DNA of 38,080 nt from Prevotellaceae bacterium UBA1075 (GCA_002316015.1 DCCS01000003.1:1-38080), one strand, 5' to 3'; positions 25,896-34,056 are shown, counted from the stretch's first letter. Notes: generated by a model from the sequence alone, not told the origin. Numbers and translations are program-made.

Positions 25896-27125
25896 ATGGT
25901 ACTCAATTATATATGGATAGGGTTCTTCGCCACCGCCTTCCTGATAGCGGTGGCACAGTTGGCCATGGGCAACACGGAGGTGTTCCCGGCCATCATGAAC
26001 AGCACGTTTGAGAGTGCCAAGACGGCCTTCGACATCTCCCTGGGGCTCACTGGTGTGCTCAGCCTGTGGATGGGCATCATGAAGATAGGCGAGCGCGGAG
26101 GAGTGGTGGACTGCCTCGCGCGCTGGCTCAGCCCGCTCATGACGCGGCTCTTCCCCGAAATCCCCGCAGGGCATCCCGTATTCGGGCACATCTTCATGAA
26201 CTTCAGTGCCAACATGCTGGGGCTCGACAATGCAGCCACGCCGCTGGGACTGAAGGCCATGGAGGGGCTCCAGGAACTCAACGCGAAGAAGGACACGGCC
26301 ACCAACGCCATGATCATGTTCCTGGTGCTCAACACCAGCGGGCTGTGCCTCATCCCGGTGGGCGTGATGGTCTATCGCGCCCAGATGGGGGCGGCACAGC
26401 CCACCGACGTGTTCATCCCCATACTCATCGCCACCACCATCGCCACACTGGCGGGCATGGTGATCACGAGCCTCTACCAGCGCATCAACCTCTTCAACCG
26501 TGTCATCCTGGGCACCGTGCTGGGCATGTGCCTGCTGGTGGCCGGGGTCGTATGGCTGGGCACGCGGGTGGACCGCGAGACGATGAACCTGTGGAGCACC
26601 GTGGTGGCCAACGTGATACTCCTCGGCATCATCATGGCCTTCATCCTGGCGGGGGTGAGGCGCAAGGTGAACGTCTATGAGGCGTTTATCGAGGGGGCCA
26701 AGGGGGGATTCGAGACAGCCGTGCGCATCATCCCCTACCTGGTGGCCATACTGGTCGCCATCGGGGTGTTCCGCGCGAGCGGCGCCATGGACTTCATCAC
26801 CGGGGGCATAGGGCGCGCCGTGGAGGCATGCGGGGGCAACCCCGACTATGTGGCCGCCCTGCCCACGGCCATCATGAAGCCGCTGAGCGGGTCAGGCGCG
26901 CGGGGCATGATGGTGGACGCGATGCAGACCTACGGCCCCGACTCCCTCGCCGGGCGGCTCTCCTGCATCTTCCAGGGAGCCACGGACACGACCTTCTACA
27001 TCCTCGCGGTCTATTTCGGCAGCGTGGGTGTGCGCAAGACCCGGCACGCCGTGGCCGCCGGGCTGCTCACCGACCTGTGCGGTGTGATAGCCTCGCTGGC
27101 AGTGGGATACCTGTTCTTCGGATAA
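25896..27125 (+). CDS. nucleoside-recognition domain membrane protein (SpmA-SpmB fusion)
   Basis: This 409-residue polytopic membrane protein starts MVLNYIWIGFFATAFLIAVA. It joins two Gate/nucleoside-recognition domains: an SpmA-like half (about 1-200, with MGIMKIGERGGVVDCLARWL and GLDNAATPLGLKAM) and an SpmB-like half (about 215-409, with PYLVAILVAIGVFRASGAMD and KPLSGSGARGMMVDAMQ). In Bacillus these halves are separate spore-maturation genes, while Bacteroidota carry them fused, although they do not sporulate. The transported substrate is unknown. Around ten TM helices are apparent. It sits between ruvB and a flippase with short gaps (26 and 10 bases). Confidence 0.88.
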   Translation: MVLNYIWIGFFATAFLIAVAQLAMGNTEVFPAIMNSTFESAKTAFDISLGLTGVLSLWMGIMKIGERGGVVDCLARWLSPLMTRLFPEIPAGHPVFGHIFMNFSANMLGLDNAATPLGLKAMEGLQELNAKKDTATNAMIMFLVLNTSGLCLIPVGVMVYRAQMGAAQPTDVFIPILIATTIATLAGMVITSLYQRINLFNRVILGTVLGMCLLVAGVVWLGTRVDRETMNLWSTVVANVILLGIIMAFILAGVRRKVNVYEAFIEGAKGGFETAVRIIPYLVAILVAIGVFRASGAMDFITGGIGRAVEACGGNPDYVAALPTAIMKPLSGSGARGMMVDAMQTYGPDSLAGRLSCIFQGATDTTFYILAVYFGSVGVRKTRHAVAAGLLTDLCGVIASLAVGYLFFG

Positions 27126-27135
27126 GCACAACAGA

Positions 27136-28587
27136 ATGGCAAGCATAAAGACCCTGGCCAAGGACACGGCCATCTATGGACTCTCGAGCATCGTGGGACG
27201 CTTCCTCAACTATCTGCTCGTCCCGCTCTACACCCATGTCATCTCCGCCGCGAGCGGGGGCTACGGCATCGTCACCAACCTGTATGCCTACACCGCCCTC
27301 ATCCTGGTCATCCTCACCTTCGGCATGGAGACCACCTTCTTCCGCTTCGCCAACAAGGAGGGGGAAGACCCGCACACCGTGTTCGGCACCTCGCTGGCCA
27401 TGGTGGGCACACTCTCGGCGGTGTTCCTGGCAGCCGTGTTCACCCTCATCACCCCCATCAGCCGGGCACTGGGCTATACCGACCACCCCGAATACATCCT
27501 GATGATGGCCTCGGTGGTCGCCCTCGACGCCATCCAGGCCATCCCCTTCTGCCTGCTGCGCTACCAGAAGAAGGCTGTGAAGTTTGCCTGCCTGAAACTG
27601 CTCTTCATCATCATGAACATCGGGCTCAACCTACTCTACTTCGTGGTGCTGGGACACACCGAGGTCTATTATGTGTTCCTGCTCAACCTTGTGTGCACGG
27701 CAATCATCACCCTCTTCTTCATCCCCGAGCTGGCCAGGATACGCTTCCGCGTGGACATGAGGCTGCTCGGCAGGATGCTATCCTACTCCTGGCCCATCCT
27801 CATCCTGGGCATCGCGGGCATCCTGAACCAGGCCGCCGACAAGATGGTATTCCCCCTGGTCTATCCCGACAGGGCACAGGGCATCCGCGAGCTCGCCGTC
27901 TATGGAGCCTGCACCAAGATTGCCATGATCATGGCCATGATAACGCAGGCGTTCCGCTACGCCTATGAGCCTTTCGTCTTCGCCCAGAGCCGCGAGCGGG
28001 GACAGGCGCACATGTATGCCACGGGCATGAAGTACTTTGTCATCTTCACACTCCTGGCCTTCCTGTGCGTCATGGCCTGGCTGCCCGCCCTGCGCCACAT
28101 GGTGGGGGCCGACTACTGGCAGGGGCTGCGCGTGGTGCCCATCGTGATGGCCGCCGAGATAATGATGGGGATATACTTCAACCTCTCGTTCTGGTACAAG
28201 CTCATCGACAAGACCATCTACGGGGCCGTGTTCTCCATCGCCGGATGCACGGTGCTGCTGGCCGTCAACTTCTGGGGCATACCGCGCATGGGCTACATGG
28301 CATGCGCCTGGGGCGGGTTTGCGGGCTACGGCACGGCCATGGCACTGAGTTATGTCGTGGGGCAGAGGATGAACCCCATCCCCTACCCCATGCGCAGCAT
28401 GGCGTGCTACTTGCTGCTTGCCGCCGCGCTCTTCGCGCTGATAGAGTGCATCCCCGATGGATGGCCTGTGGGCGCGCGACTGGCCACCGGCACAGCACTG
28501 GTGGGCGTATATGCCGCCTACACGGTGTGGCGCGACTTGCCCCTGGCCGGGCTGCCCGTCATCGGGAAATACTTCCGCAAGCACTGA
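27136..28587 (+). CDS. MOP-superfamily polysaccharide flippase (Wzx-like)
   Basis: This 483-residue polytopic protein starts MASIKTLAKDTAIYGLSSIV and has about 12-14 hydrophobic segments throughout. The N-terminal motif KDTAIYGLSSIVGRFLNYLLVPLYT and the central RDGAFRYAYEPF-like region (ITQAFRYAYEPFVFAQS) are those of membrane proteins for lipid-linked polysaccharide export. It may move an O-antigen, capsule or other glycan unit across the inner membrane. The substrate cannot be told, and no glycosyltransferases are next to it. Ten bases separate it from the SpmAB gene. A terminator is not visible in the 49 bases before the next gene. Confidence 0.9.
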   Translation: MASIKTLAKDTAIYGLSSIVGRFLNYLLVPLYTHVISAASGGYGIVTNLYAYTALILVILTFGMETTFFRFANKEGEDPHTVFGTSLAMVGTLSAVFLAAVFTLITPISRALGYTDHPEYILMMASVVALDAIQAIPFCLLRYQKKAVKFACLKLLFIIMNIGLNLLYFVVLGHTEVYYVFLLNLVCTAIITLFFIPELARIRFRVDMRLLGRMLSYSWPILILGIAGILNQAADKMVFPLVYPDRAQGIRELAVYGACTKIAMIMAMITQAFRYAYEPFVFAQSRERGQAHMYATGMKYFVIFTLLAFLCVMAWLPALRHMVGADYWQGLRVVPIVMAAEIMMGIYFNLSFWYKLIDKTIYGAVFSIAGCTVLLAVNFWGIPRMGYMACAWGGFAGYGTAMALSYVVGQRMNPIPYPMRSMACYLLLAAALFALIECIPDGWPVGARLATGTALVGVYAAYTVWRDLPLAGLPVIGKYFRKH

Positions 28588-28636
28588 ACACACAGGAAAA
28601 AACTACCATTTAACCAAACCCATAAAACAAACTAAG

Positions 28637-30004
28637 ATGAAAAAAGAGAAAGAGAAAAAGAACACGGGCGGCATGAACCGCCGGGACTTCCTGTCAACGG
28701 CCGCCACAGGCATAGCCGGATTCATGATCCTGCCCAGCTTCACCATCGACGGGGTGCGCATCGCACCGTCGGACCGCGTGGTCATGGGCTTCGTGGGGCT
28801 GGGCCAGCAGGGCTGCAGCGACTTCCACTCATTCACTGGCTGCCCCGGTGTGCAGGTGGCGGCGTGCTGCGACGTGGACAGCATCAAGCGCGAGCGCTTC
28901 CGCCGTTATGTGACCGCCTGGCAGAAGGAGAAGGGCATGCCCCGGCGCTGTGACATGTACGAGGAGTACGAGCGGCTGCTCGAGCGCACGGACATCGATG
29001 CCGTCGCGATAGCCACGCCCGACCATTGGCACGCCCTGGTGGCCATCCACTCGGTGCAGGCCGGCAAGGACGTGTACCTGCAGAAGCCGCAGGCATACAC
29101 CATCACCGAAGGCCTGGCCGTGCAGGCCGCCGTGCGGCAGAACCACCGCACACTGCAGATGGGCTCCCAGCAGCGAAGCAGCAGCGAGTTCCAGCAGGCC
29201 ATCGCGCTGGTGCGCTCCGGCGGGCTGGGTGACATCAAGGAGGTCTATTGCCGCGTGGGCGAGCCGCCCAAGCCACTGGACCTGCCCGAGATGCCCGTGC
29301 CCGAGAACCTCAACTGGAACCTGTGGATGGGACCCCTCACCGACCCGAAGATCCACTATCATCCCGACCTGTGCCCGCCCGTGACGCTCGACCCGGACCA
29401 GAACGAGAAACTGTGGGGCGCATGGCGCTGGTACAGTGAGACCGGCAACGGCTTTCCCGCCGACTGGGGCGCGCACATGTATGACATCGCGCAGGCCGCG
29501 CTGGGCATGGACGGACTGGGGCCCGTGGAGTACATCCCCAAGGGCTACAAGGGCGCGGAGTGGGACACCATGAAGTATGCCAACGGCATCATCATGCAGG
29601 AGCGCCCCTTCACCGACGACAAGGAGGCCAAGGGCATCAAGTTCATCGGTGACAAGGGATGGCTGAAGGTGACACGCGGATACATCGAGTGCTCGGACAG
29701 CAAACTGCTCAAGAAGCAGCAGGAGGAGATAGGCAAGGGGCAGTACGAGGTGAGCTCGCCGCACATGCAGAACTTCATTGACGCCATACGCAACCACACC
29801 GACCCCAACGCCCCTGTGGAGTATGGGACCAGCACCAACACGCTGTGCTGCCTGACCAACATCGCCCGCGAACTGGGACGTCCCGTGCACTGGAACCCGG
29901 CCACGCTCAGCTTCGAGGGTGACAAGGAGGCCGCCGCGCACCGCCTGTACTACTACGAGTACCGCCGTCCCTACAAACTGCCCTACCTGGACAAGCGCTG
30001 CTAA
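28637..30004 (+). CDS. Tat-exported Gfo/Idh/MocA family oxidoreductase
   Basis: This 455-residue protein starts MKKEKEKKNTGGMNRRDFLS and carries a twin-arginine signal (NRRDFLSTAATGIAGFMIL), so it is folded in the cytoplasm and exported with bound NAD(P). An internal Met just before NRRDFL (28673) is an alternative start. The Rossmann domain shows GFVGLGQQG (about residue 53-61). DAVAIATPDHWHALVA is followed by VYLQKPQ, where the usual EKP motif is QKP, keeping the Lys but not the Glu. The C-terminal domain includes NWNLWMGPLTD and WGAHMYDIAQAAL, typical of Bacteroidota members. A sugar substrate is likely, identity unknown. It lies 49 bases after the flippase. Confidence 0.9.
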   Translation: MKKEKEKKNTGGMNRRDFLSTAATGIAGFMILPSFTIDGVRIAPSDRVVMGFVGLGQQGCSDFHSFTGCPGVQVAACCDVDSIKRERFRRYVTAWQKEKGMPRRCDMYEEYERLLERTDIDAVAIATPDHWHALVAIHSVQAGKDVYLQKPQAYTITEGLAVQAAVRQNHRTLQMGSQQRSSSEFQQAIALVRSGGLGDIKEVYCRVGEPPKPLDLPEMPVPENLNWNLWMGPLTDPKIHYHPDLCPPVTLDPDQNEKLWGAWRWYSETGNGFPADWGAHMYDIAQAALGMDGLGPVEYIPKGYKGAEWDTMKYANGIIMQERPFTDDKEAKGIKFIGDKGWLKVTRGYIECSDSKLLKKQQEEIGKGQYEVSSPHMQNFIDAIRNHTDPNAPVEYGTSTNTLCCLTNIARELGRPVHWNPATLSFEGDKEAAAHRLYYYEYRRPYKLPYLDKRC

Positions 30005-30014
30005 GGGAGAGGCA

Positions 30015-30053
30015 AGCCCCTCCCATCCTCCCCCCCCACGGGGAGAGGGGGCT
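30015..30053. repeat. family B hairpin element, variant locus
   Basis: AGCCCCTC (30015-30022) can pair with GAGGGGGCT (30045-30053) around a C-rich loop. The core AAGCCCCTCCCATCCTCC is a variant of the CCCTCCCGGCCTCC family. It begins 11 bases after the oxidoreductase stop. Confidence 0.55.
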
Positions 30054-30080
30054 CGCCCTGCTTGCTACCGTCATACGACA

Positions 30081-30114
30081 AAGGCGCGGATGCCTCCTGT
30101 GGCATCCGCGCCTT
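30081..30114. terminator. perfect 14-bp-stem hairpin between convergent genes
   Basis: AAGGCGCGGATGCC (30081-30094), loop TCCTGT, GGCATCCGCGCCTT (30101-30114). It lies between the plus-strand oxidoreductase (stop 30004) and the minus-strand lipoprotein gene (stop 30177), so it probably terminates both. No U tract follows. Confidence 0.75.
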
Positions 30115-30176
30115 GAAATTCGCACAGGCAGCACTCCCCTATGGCAAGGCCGCATGGGCATCCGGACAGGCAATCA

Positions 30177-31797
30177 TCACTTTTCCTGGCCAAAGCACCG
30201 CAGTGTGGGCAGGGACTTTCCCTCGTCTATCTGCCACACGTTCCCGAAGTCCCATCCCTGGTAAGAGGCACGCCTCATCATTTCCCCGCTCGTCAAGCCA
30301 GTCGCGCCATTGAGGCGGTAGTCAAGCAGTTCTCCAAGTTTCCCCGAATCATAATAACAGGCAGAACAACCCCTGTTACTTATAGGGCTTACATTATTGT
30401 TGTCGGGAGCCTGAATAGTGCCGGCGAAATAGCACCGCACAGCAGAACCGCCTATACCGTTGACTTCCCTGTAACTGCCTGTGATGGAAATGTCTGCCAG
30501 CACATAGCAGTCGATCACGTTACTACTGCCGTAGCCGCCCCTGATACCCCCTATATATCCGCCAGAAGCACTGACAATAGAGCCGGACACGGCACATTGC
30601 CTGATTGTTCCTCCACCACCACCACAGATGCCACCTGCATCCGCGCTGCTCTCTATTCGTCCCGACACCCTGCATGAGGATATGGTTCCATACCCAAGAC
30701 CACAGACACCACCGACATAATCACGTCCACGGATGCCCTTCCCTGCCAGTTGGATGGTAAGGTTAGACACTTCCGAGATCCCGTCTGTCTGAGCGAACAA
30801 TCCCACACAATTTACCTCACCGAGGTCAATCCACAGCCCCTTGATGGCATGGTGCTTGCCGTCAAGATGTCCACTGAAGGATTCTATGGGAATCCATCCT
30901 GTGCTGTTGGCATCCAAATAAGTGGAGAGGTCGATGTCGTTGCCCATCTCAAAGTGGCCGTCGGAATGGTTGCGCACGTTGCTCAGTTGGGCTGGCGTGC
31001 TTATCACCCAGGGAGCGCTCTCCGTGCCGCGCCCTTTGGCAGATTCCGGTTTCTCGTTCTTCCTCTGCCGCACAGCCAGTGTGGCTGTCCCAGCAGCGTT
31101 CCCAATCACGATGTCACCCGCATATTCCAGGCCCGAGATGTTGGGTGTGACCGCGACCCGGATGTAGTTGTCGCCTGGGGTCACGGTACACCAGTCGGGC
31201 GCGGACTTCACCGTGAAGGACATGGGACTGGCCAGTTCGATATCCTGCGAGAGGTTGTCCACGGCGTCAAACTCCCATGAGGAAGTCTTGAGCTGCGGCG
31301 CGAACTCGAATGGAGCCTGGCATTTCACCTTGTAGCCAATGACTCCTCCTGTCGTTCCCACTATCTCGCTTACCACATAGAACCTTGCATAGGTGTATGT
31401 CCAAACGCCATTTCCCCAATGCGTCCCGCTTCTGGCCACATATCCCTCACCAGGTGTCACGGCCACGGTGGAGTTCCAGCCTTCCTTGGGGATATAGGAC
31501 ACATTGCCCAGCCCCTTCACCCTGCCAATCGACACAAAGTCCACACTCCAGCCCGAGAAGTTGTAGGCCGAGGTTATCTTCACGACCGTAAAGCCGTCTA
31601 TGGACTCTGACTTGTCCTCGCCCACCATCATGTTCAGCGTGACGGTGCCCTCTGGGTCAGCGATGTTCTTGTCCGGGTCAACTACCGTTCCGCCCCCCCT
31701 CGGGCTTCACCTCTGGCGTGTCCTCGCCACAGGAAGTGAGGCATGGCAGGATGGTCACCGCCATGCACAATACGATAAGATACTTCTTGTAATTCAT
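30177..31797 (-). pseudogene. frameshifted BACON/GLUG surface lipoprotein gene
   Basis: A lipoprotein signal starts at the ATG at 31795-31797: MNYKKYLIVLCMAVTILPCL, then TSC as lipobox and an acidic GEDTPE after the Cys, which fits surface export of Bacteroidota lipoproteins. After KPEGG the frame breaks at a run of seven G (plus strand C7, 31693-31699). Removing one G joins it to GGTVVDPDKNIADPEGT and on through an open frame to the stop at 30177, total 539 residues. The downstream part holds a BACON-like domain (about FEFAPQLKTSSWEFD to IVIGNAAGTATLAVRQ) and GLUG-like Gly-rich repeats (VGGVCGLGYGTISSCRVSG, AGGICGGGGGTIRQCAVSG). Such proteins are usually carbohydrate- or host-binding. Sequencing error, a true pseudogene or phase variation are all possible. 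It is preceded by the leader described separately. Confidence 0.8.
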
Positions 31798-32216
31798 TAT
31801 TGTTAATAAAGAAAAGGCGTGACACCATCCTCATGCTTGCCTTGTATCAGGTTACCGCCAAGTGACCTACTCTACGACAAGCGACAGGATAGCCCACGCC
31901 TGAGCGTGGACTCCGGTCTGCCTGTTCTCGTAGAGTTGAATATTGGCGGTATTCGATACAAGAGAACAAGAGCCAAAAGCCCATTATCCTAAGAAAACAC
32001 CAAAGATGGGAACGCCAGATTAAAACCTTGGGTGAGGGTTTCCCGCTCACCGAATGTGTACTCTGCCTGCGGGAGACCCGCTCCTTGAGCGTTCCGTTTC
32101 CCGCGTCCCGATGCTGTTAGTCTGTCTGTTTCGTCAATTCCTTTTTTAAGTCCGACACTGTGTGTGGCTGCGCGCCCCATGGTGACCTGCGCCAACCATA
32201 GGGCCACGCGCCCTCC
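31798..32216 (-). ncRNA. long structured leader RNA upstream of the lipoprotein gene, class unknown
   Basis: The transcript predicted from the promoter at 32222-32252 runs about 420 nt before the ATG at 31797. Three structured parts are visible. (1) A hairpin at 32170-32211, with 9 bp plus 5 bp and a three-base bulge. (2) A three-way junction closed by GGAACGC / GCGTTCC (32089-32095 with 32009-32015) enclosing hairpins at 32069-32081 and 32031-32051, the latter with a GAAA tetraloop. (3) A rod at 31841-31962 of five coaxial helices (8, 8, 9, 4 and 6 bp; arms CTTGTATC, TACCGCCA, ACTCTACGA, CAGG, CCACGC) separated by internal loops and capped by a four-base loop. One pair in hairpin 1 is G-U only on the minus strand, favouring that strand as the RNA. 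I recognise no known riboswitch or RNA class. It could be a leader or a separate RNA. Confidence 0.72.
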
Positions 32217-32221
32217 CGTGG

Positions 32222-32252
32222 CAAAGTTAGAAAGATTTTCCATCATGCCAAA
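32222..32252 (-). promoter_or_regulatory. full Bacteroidota promoter for the structured leader
   Basis: On the minus strand TTTG (32249-32252), a 19-bp spacer, then TAACTTTG (32222-32229) match the consensus exactly. Transcription should start near 32216 and read through the leader into the lipoprotein gene. Confidence 0.85.
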
Positions 32253-32258
32253 CAAAAC

Positions 32259-32274
32259 ATGGACTTTAGTCCAT
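32259..32274. promoter_or_regulatory. inverted repeat abutting the leader promoter
   Basis: ATGGACTTTAGTCCAT is a 7-bp perfect inverted repeat (ATGGACT / AGTCCAT) with a two-base centre, six bases upstream of the -33 box. The position suits a regulator or activator site. No cognate regulator is present in the window. Confidence 0.55.
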
Positions 32275-32356
32275 AAAACGCAAACAATCCCTCCGGCCCG
32301 GACTACGTAAGGCCCTGGGGGCGGAGAGGAAGAATGGCCGAAAAACGAAAGGGAAC

Positions 32357-32400
32357 AAAAAAGGACGGCATGGAAGTCTTCTGTCAAGGCTCCCATGCCG
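32357..32400 (-). terminator. intrinsic terminator of the DUF2795 transcript
   Basis: On the minus strand an 11-bp stem CGGCATGGGAG / CTTCCATGCCG with a 13-base loop is followed by TCC and six T (32357-32362). One pair is G-U on the minus strand but A-C on the plus strand, so it works for minus transcripts. It isolates the leader promoter from the upstream genes. Confidence 0.85.
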
Positions 32401-32444
32401 CGTTATTTACCGCGCCCGACCCGCAGACGCCATGCCACGGGCTG

Positions 32445-32666
32445 TCAATACTCGTCCTCGTTGAAGAGGAAGTCCTCCTTGGAGGGATAGTCGGGCCAGA
32501 TGTCCTCGATGGTCTCATACACCTCTCCCTCGTCCTCTATCTCCGACAGGTTCTCAATCACTTCCATGGGCGCGCCGCTACGCTGCGCGTAATCGATAAG
32601 TTCTTCCTTGGTCGCGGGCCAGGGCGCATCGTCCAGGCGCGAAGCCAGTTCCAGTGTCCAGTACAT
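32445..32666 (-). CDS. DUF2795 domain-containing protein
   Basis: This 73-residue protein starts MYWTLELASRLDDAPWPATK. The segment APWPATKEELIDYAQRSGAP is the DUF2795 pattern, a short helical domain of unknown function that is common in Bacteroidota, followed by an acidic tail with DIWPDYPSKEDFLF. It is the last gene of the minus-strand group. It also has its own -7 element at 32710-32717, and an intrinsic terminator follows at 32357-32400. The function is unknown; an interaction or DNA-associated role is only a guess and I do not press it. Confidence 0.85.
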   Translation of the reverse strand: MYWTLELASRLDDAPWPATKEELIDYAQRSGAPMEVIENLSEIEDEGEVYETIEDIWPDYPSKEDFLFNEDEY

Positions 32667-32694
32667 ACCTTATATATTTATATATTAACGCTTT

Positions 32695-32717
32695 CCCGAA
32701 TTCGGGGCGCAAATATA
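32695..32717 (-). promoter_or_regulatory. -7 element with 12-bp palindrome for DUF2795 gene
   Basis: The minus strand has TATATTTG (32710-32717), matching TAnnTTTG, then the perfect palindrome CCCGAATTCGGG (32695-32706) at about the expected transcription start. The palindrome could be an operator or the first hairpin of the transcript. No clear -33 TTTG is present at the usual distance. Confidence 0.55.
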
Positions 32718-32735
32718 CAACTATTTCTTCACAAT

Positions 32736-33293
32736 CTATCGGGAATACCATAATTTTTCTTCCACCCCGTCAAAATAATTCAGCCGGAGCGCCAGCACGT
32801 AGAACATGTCGCTCAGTCGGTTGACATAGGCAAGCAGGCAAGAATCCACCCTGCCTCCCGCCGCATCCAGGGCACAAATCCTGCGCTCTGCCCTGCGGCA
32901 TACCGTGCGGCACACATGAGCCTGCGAGGCAGCCAGGGCTCCTCCGGGAAGGGTGAAGCCACGCCAGGGCGGAAGGCCATCGTGCAGGCGGTCAATGTAA
33001 TGCTCCAGGCCGCGCACCTGCTCCATGGTCACCGGGCAACGGGCCGCGTGGCCGACACCGGGCGGTGTGGCCAGCATGGCGCCCACGCTGAAGAGGACAC
33101 GCTGCACGCCCAGCAGCATCTCGCGGATATCCTCACGCGCCACGAGCGAGGCAAGCAGGCCCGTGTGGCTGTTCAGTTCGTCCACCTCGCCATAGCTCTC
33201 CAGGCGCAGGCTGCACTTGGCTGTGCGGGTGCCGTCGGCGAGGGATGTTTGCCCGCTGTCGCCCGCGCGGGTATACATGTTGCTCTTTTCCAT
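32736..33293 (-). CDS. cob(I)alamin adenosyltransferase, PduO type
   Basis: This enzyme transfers the adenosyl group of ATP to cob(I)alamin to give coenzyme B12. The 185-residue protein starts MEKSNMYTRAGDSGQTSLAD; a second Met at MYTRAGD (33278) is possible. The ATP-site motif TRAGDSGQTSLADG is near residues 8-21. The family helices include ESYGEVDELNS and AHVCRTVCRRAERR, and the conserved end NRLSDMFYVLALRLNY follows. The start directly abuts the stop of the upstream gene. No cobalamin riboswitch is seen upstream, and no B12 genes or B12-dependent enzyme lie nearby, so it may serve a salvage role. Confidence 0.93.
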   Translation of the reverse strand: MEKSNMYTRAGDSGQTSLADGTRTAKCSLRLESYGEVDELNSHTGLLASLVAREDIREMLLGVQRVLFSVGAMLATPPGVGHAARCPVTMEQVRGLEHYIDRLHDGLPPWRGFTLPGGALAASQAHVCRTVCRRAERRICALDAAGGRVDSCLLAYVNRLSDMFYVLALRLNYFDGVEEKLWYSR

Positions 33294-33821
33294 TCAGAAA
33301 TTGATGATATAGTGTTGCTTGTCGAGCCGCGACTCATAGATGGCCACGCCCACGTCATAGAGGTCAAAGGTGAGCGCGGCAGGCAGGTTGCGGAACCACT
33401 CGCGGTGCCCGCGCAGCCCGTCGAGCACCAGTATGCCGCCGTCCCTCACCGCCCGCGCGGCCCGGTCGTCGGGCTCCCGCAGCAAGACCATGTCGGCCCC
33501 GCAGGCGGGAAGGCTGCCGTACAAGGCCGCATGGCGGCATCCTGCCAGCAGATAGGAACGTGCGAAGGATGCGTCGCCAGGTGCCACCACCACCTGGGGC
33601 TGCAGCCAGTTGGCCAGCCTGAGCAGCAGGTGCAGGCCTTTCTTGCGGCGCAGGCGCATGCCCCACGGCAGGGCGGGATCCAGCGTGGCGTAGGCGTAAT
33701 AAGGGGTGCGCTCATACACGACCCCGGTGAGGAAGCGGAAGGCAAAGGGCGAGTGCACGCCATAGCCGCAGCGATGGCGGATGCGCACGAGCCACACCAG
33801 AGGATTGCTGAAACGGTTCAT
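33294..33821 (-). CDS. conserved hypothetical, possible methyltransferase-like protein
   Basis: This 175-residue protein starts MNRFSNPLVWLVRIRHRCGY. The segment RHRCGYGVHSPFAFRFLTGV (about 15-34) is characteristic of a Bacteroidota family often noted as SAM-dependent-methyltransferase-like. Later, WLQPQVVVAPGDASFARSYL and ILVLDGLRGHREWF recall a Rossmann-type alternation, but the Gly-rich SAM loop is weak, so activity is uncertain. An upstream ATG at 33899 lies at or before the predicted transcription start (promoter 33901-33931), so 33821 is the better start. It precedes the adenosyltransferase without a gap. Confidence 0.7.
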   Translation of the reverse strand: MNRFSNPLVWLVRIRHRCGYGVHSPFAFRFLTGVVYERTPYYAYATLDPALPWGMRLRRKKGLHLLLRLANWLQPQVVVAPGDASFARSYLLAGCRHAALYGSLPACGADMVLLREPDDRAARAVRDGGILVLDGLRGHREWFRNLPAALTFDLYDVGVAIYESRLDKQHYIINF

Positions 33822-33900
33822 CGCGCACGAGAGGTTCGCTGGTTCCCCTTCCACATACTCTTTCCCACACACGGGCAAATCGCCTGCCCGTATTTCCACA

Positions 33901-33931
33901 CAAAGTTAGGCATTTAACGCATGGGCTCAAA
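33901..33931 (-). promoter_or_regulatory. full Bacteroidota promoter for the hypothetical-pduO operon
   Basis: On the minus strand TTTG (33928-33931), a 19-bp spacer, then TAACTTTG (33901-33908). Transcription is predicted to start near 33895, so translation from 33821 leaves a leader of about 74 nt. Confidence 0.85.
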
Positions 33932-34048
33932 ACAAAACTTCGACAAATTCGGGCAGAGGTGAACACACGCCCCCGCCGATATGTTAAATAAACTTAAACA
34001 GCATCCCAAATCCCGCTCGCCAAAGCACGCGCAAACCCATATTTGACT

Positions 34049-34056
34049 TACATTTG
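34049..34056 (+). promoter_or_regulatory. Bacteroidota -7 element for the T9SS cargo gene
   Basis: TACATTTG fits TAnnTTTG, 70 bases before the ATG at 34127. The -33 box is not clear. It excludes the in-frame ATG at 34043. Confidence 0.55.

Noticed and set aside
31847..32050. Small minus-strand frame (67 codons) inside the leader
   Set aside because: It overlaps the helices of the structured element exactly, and its composition is explained by RNA pairing rather than coding.
31798..32216. Leader as RNase P RNA, 6S RNA, tmRNA or cobalamin riboswitch
   Set aside because: The conserved blocks of these RNAs that I know were not found. The rod and size recall 6S RNA, but the three-way junction and promoter arrangement do not fit; a covariance search would settle this.
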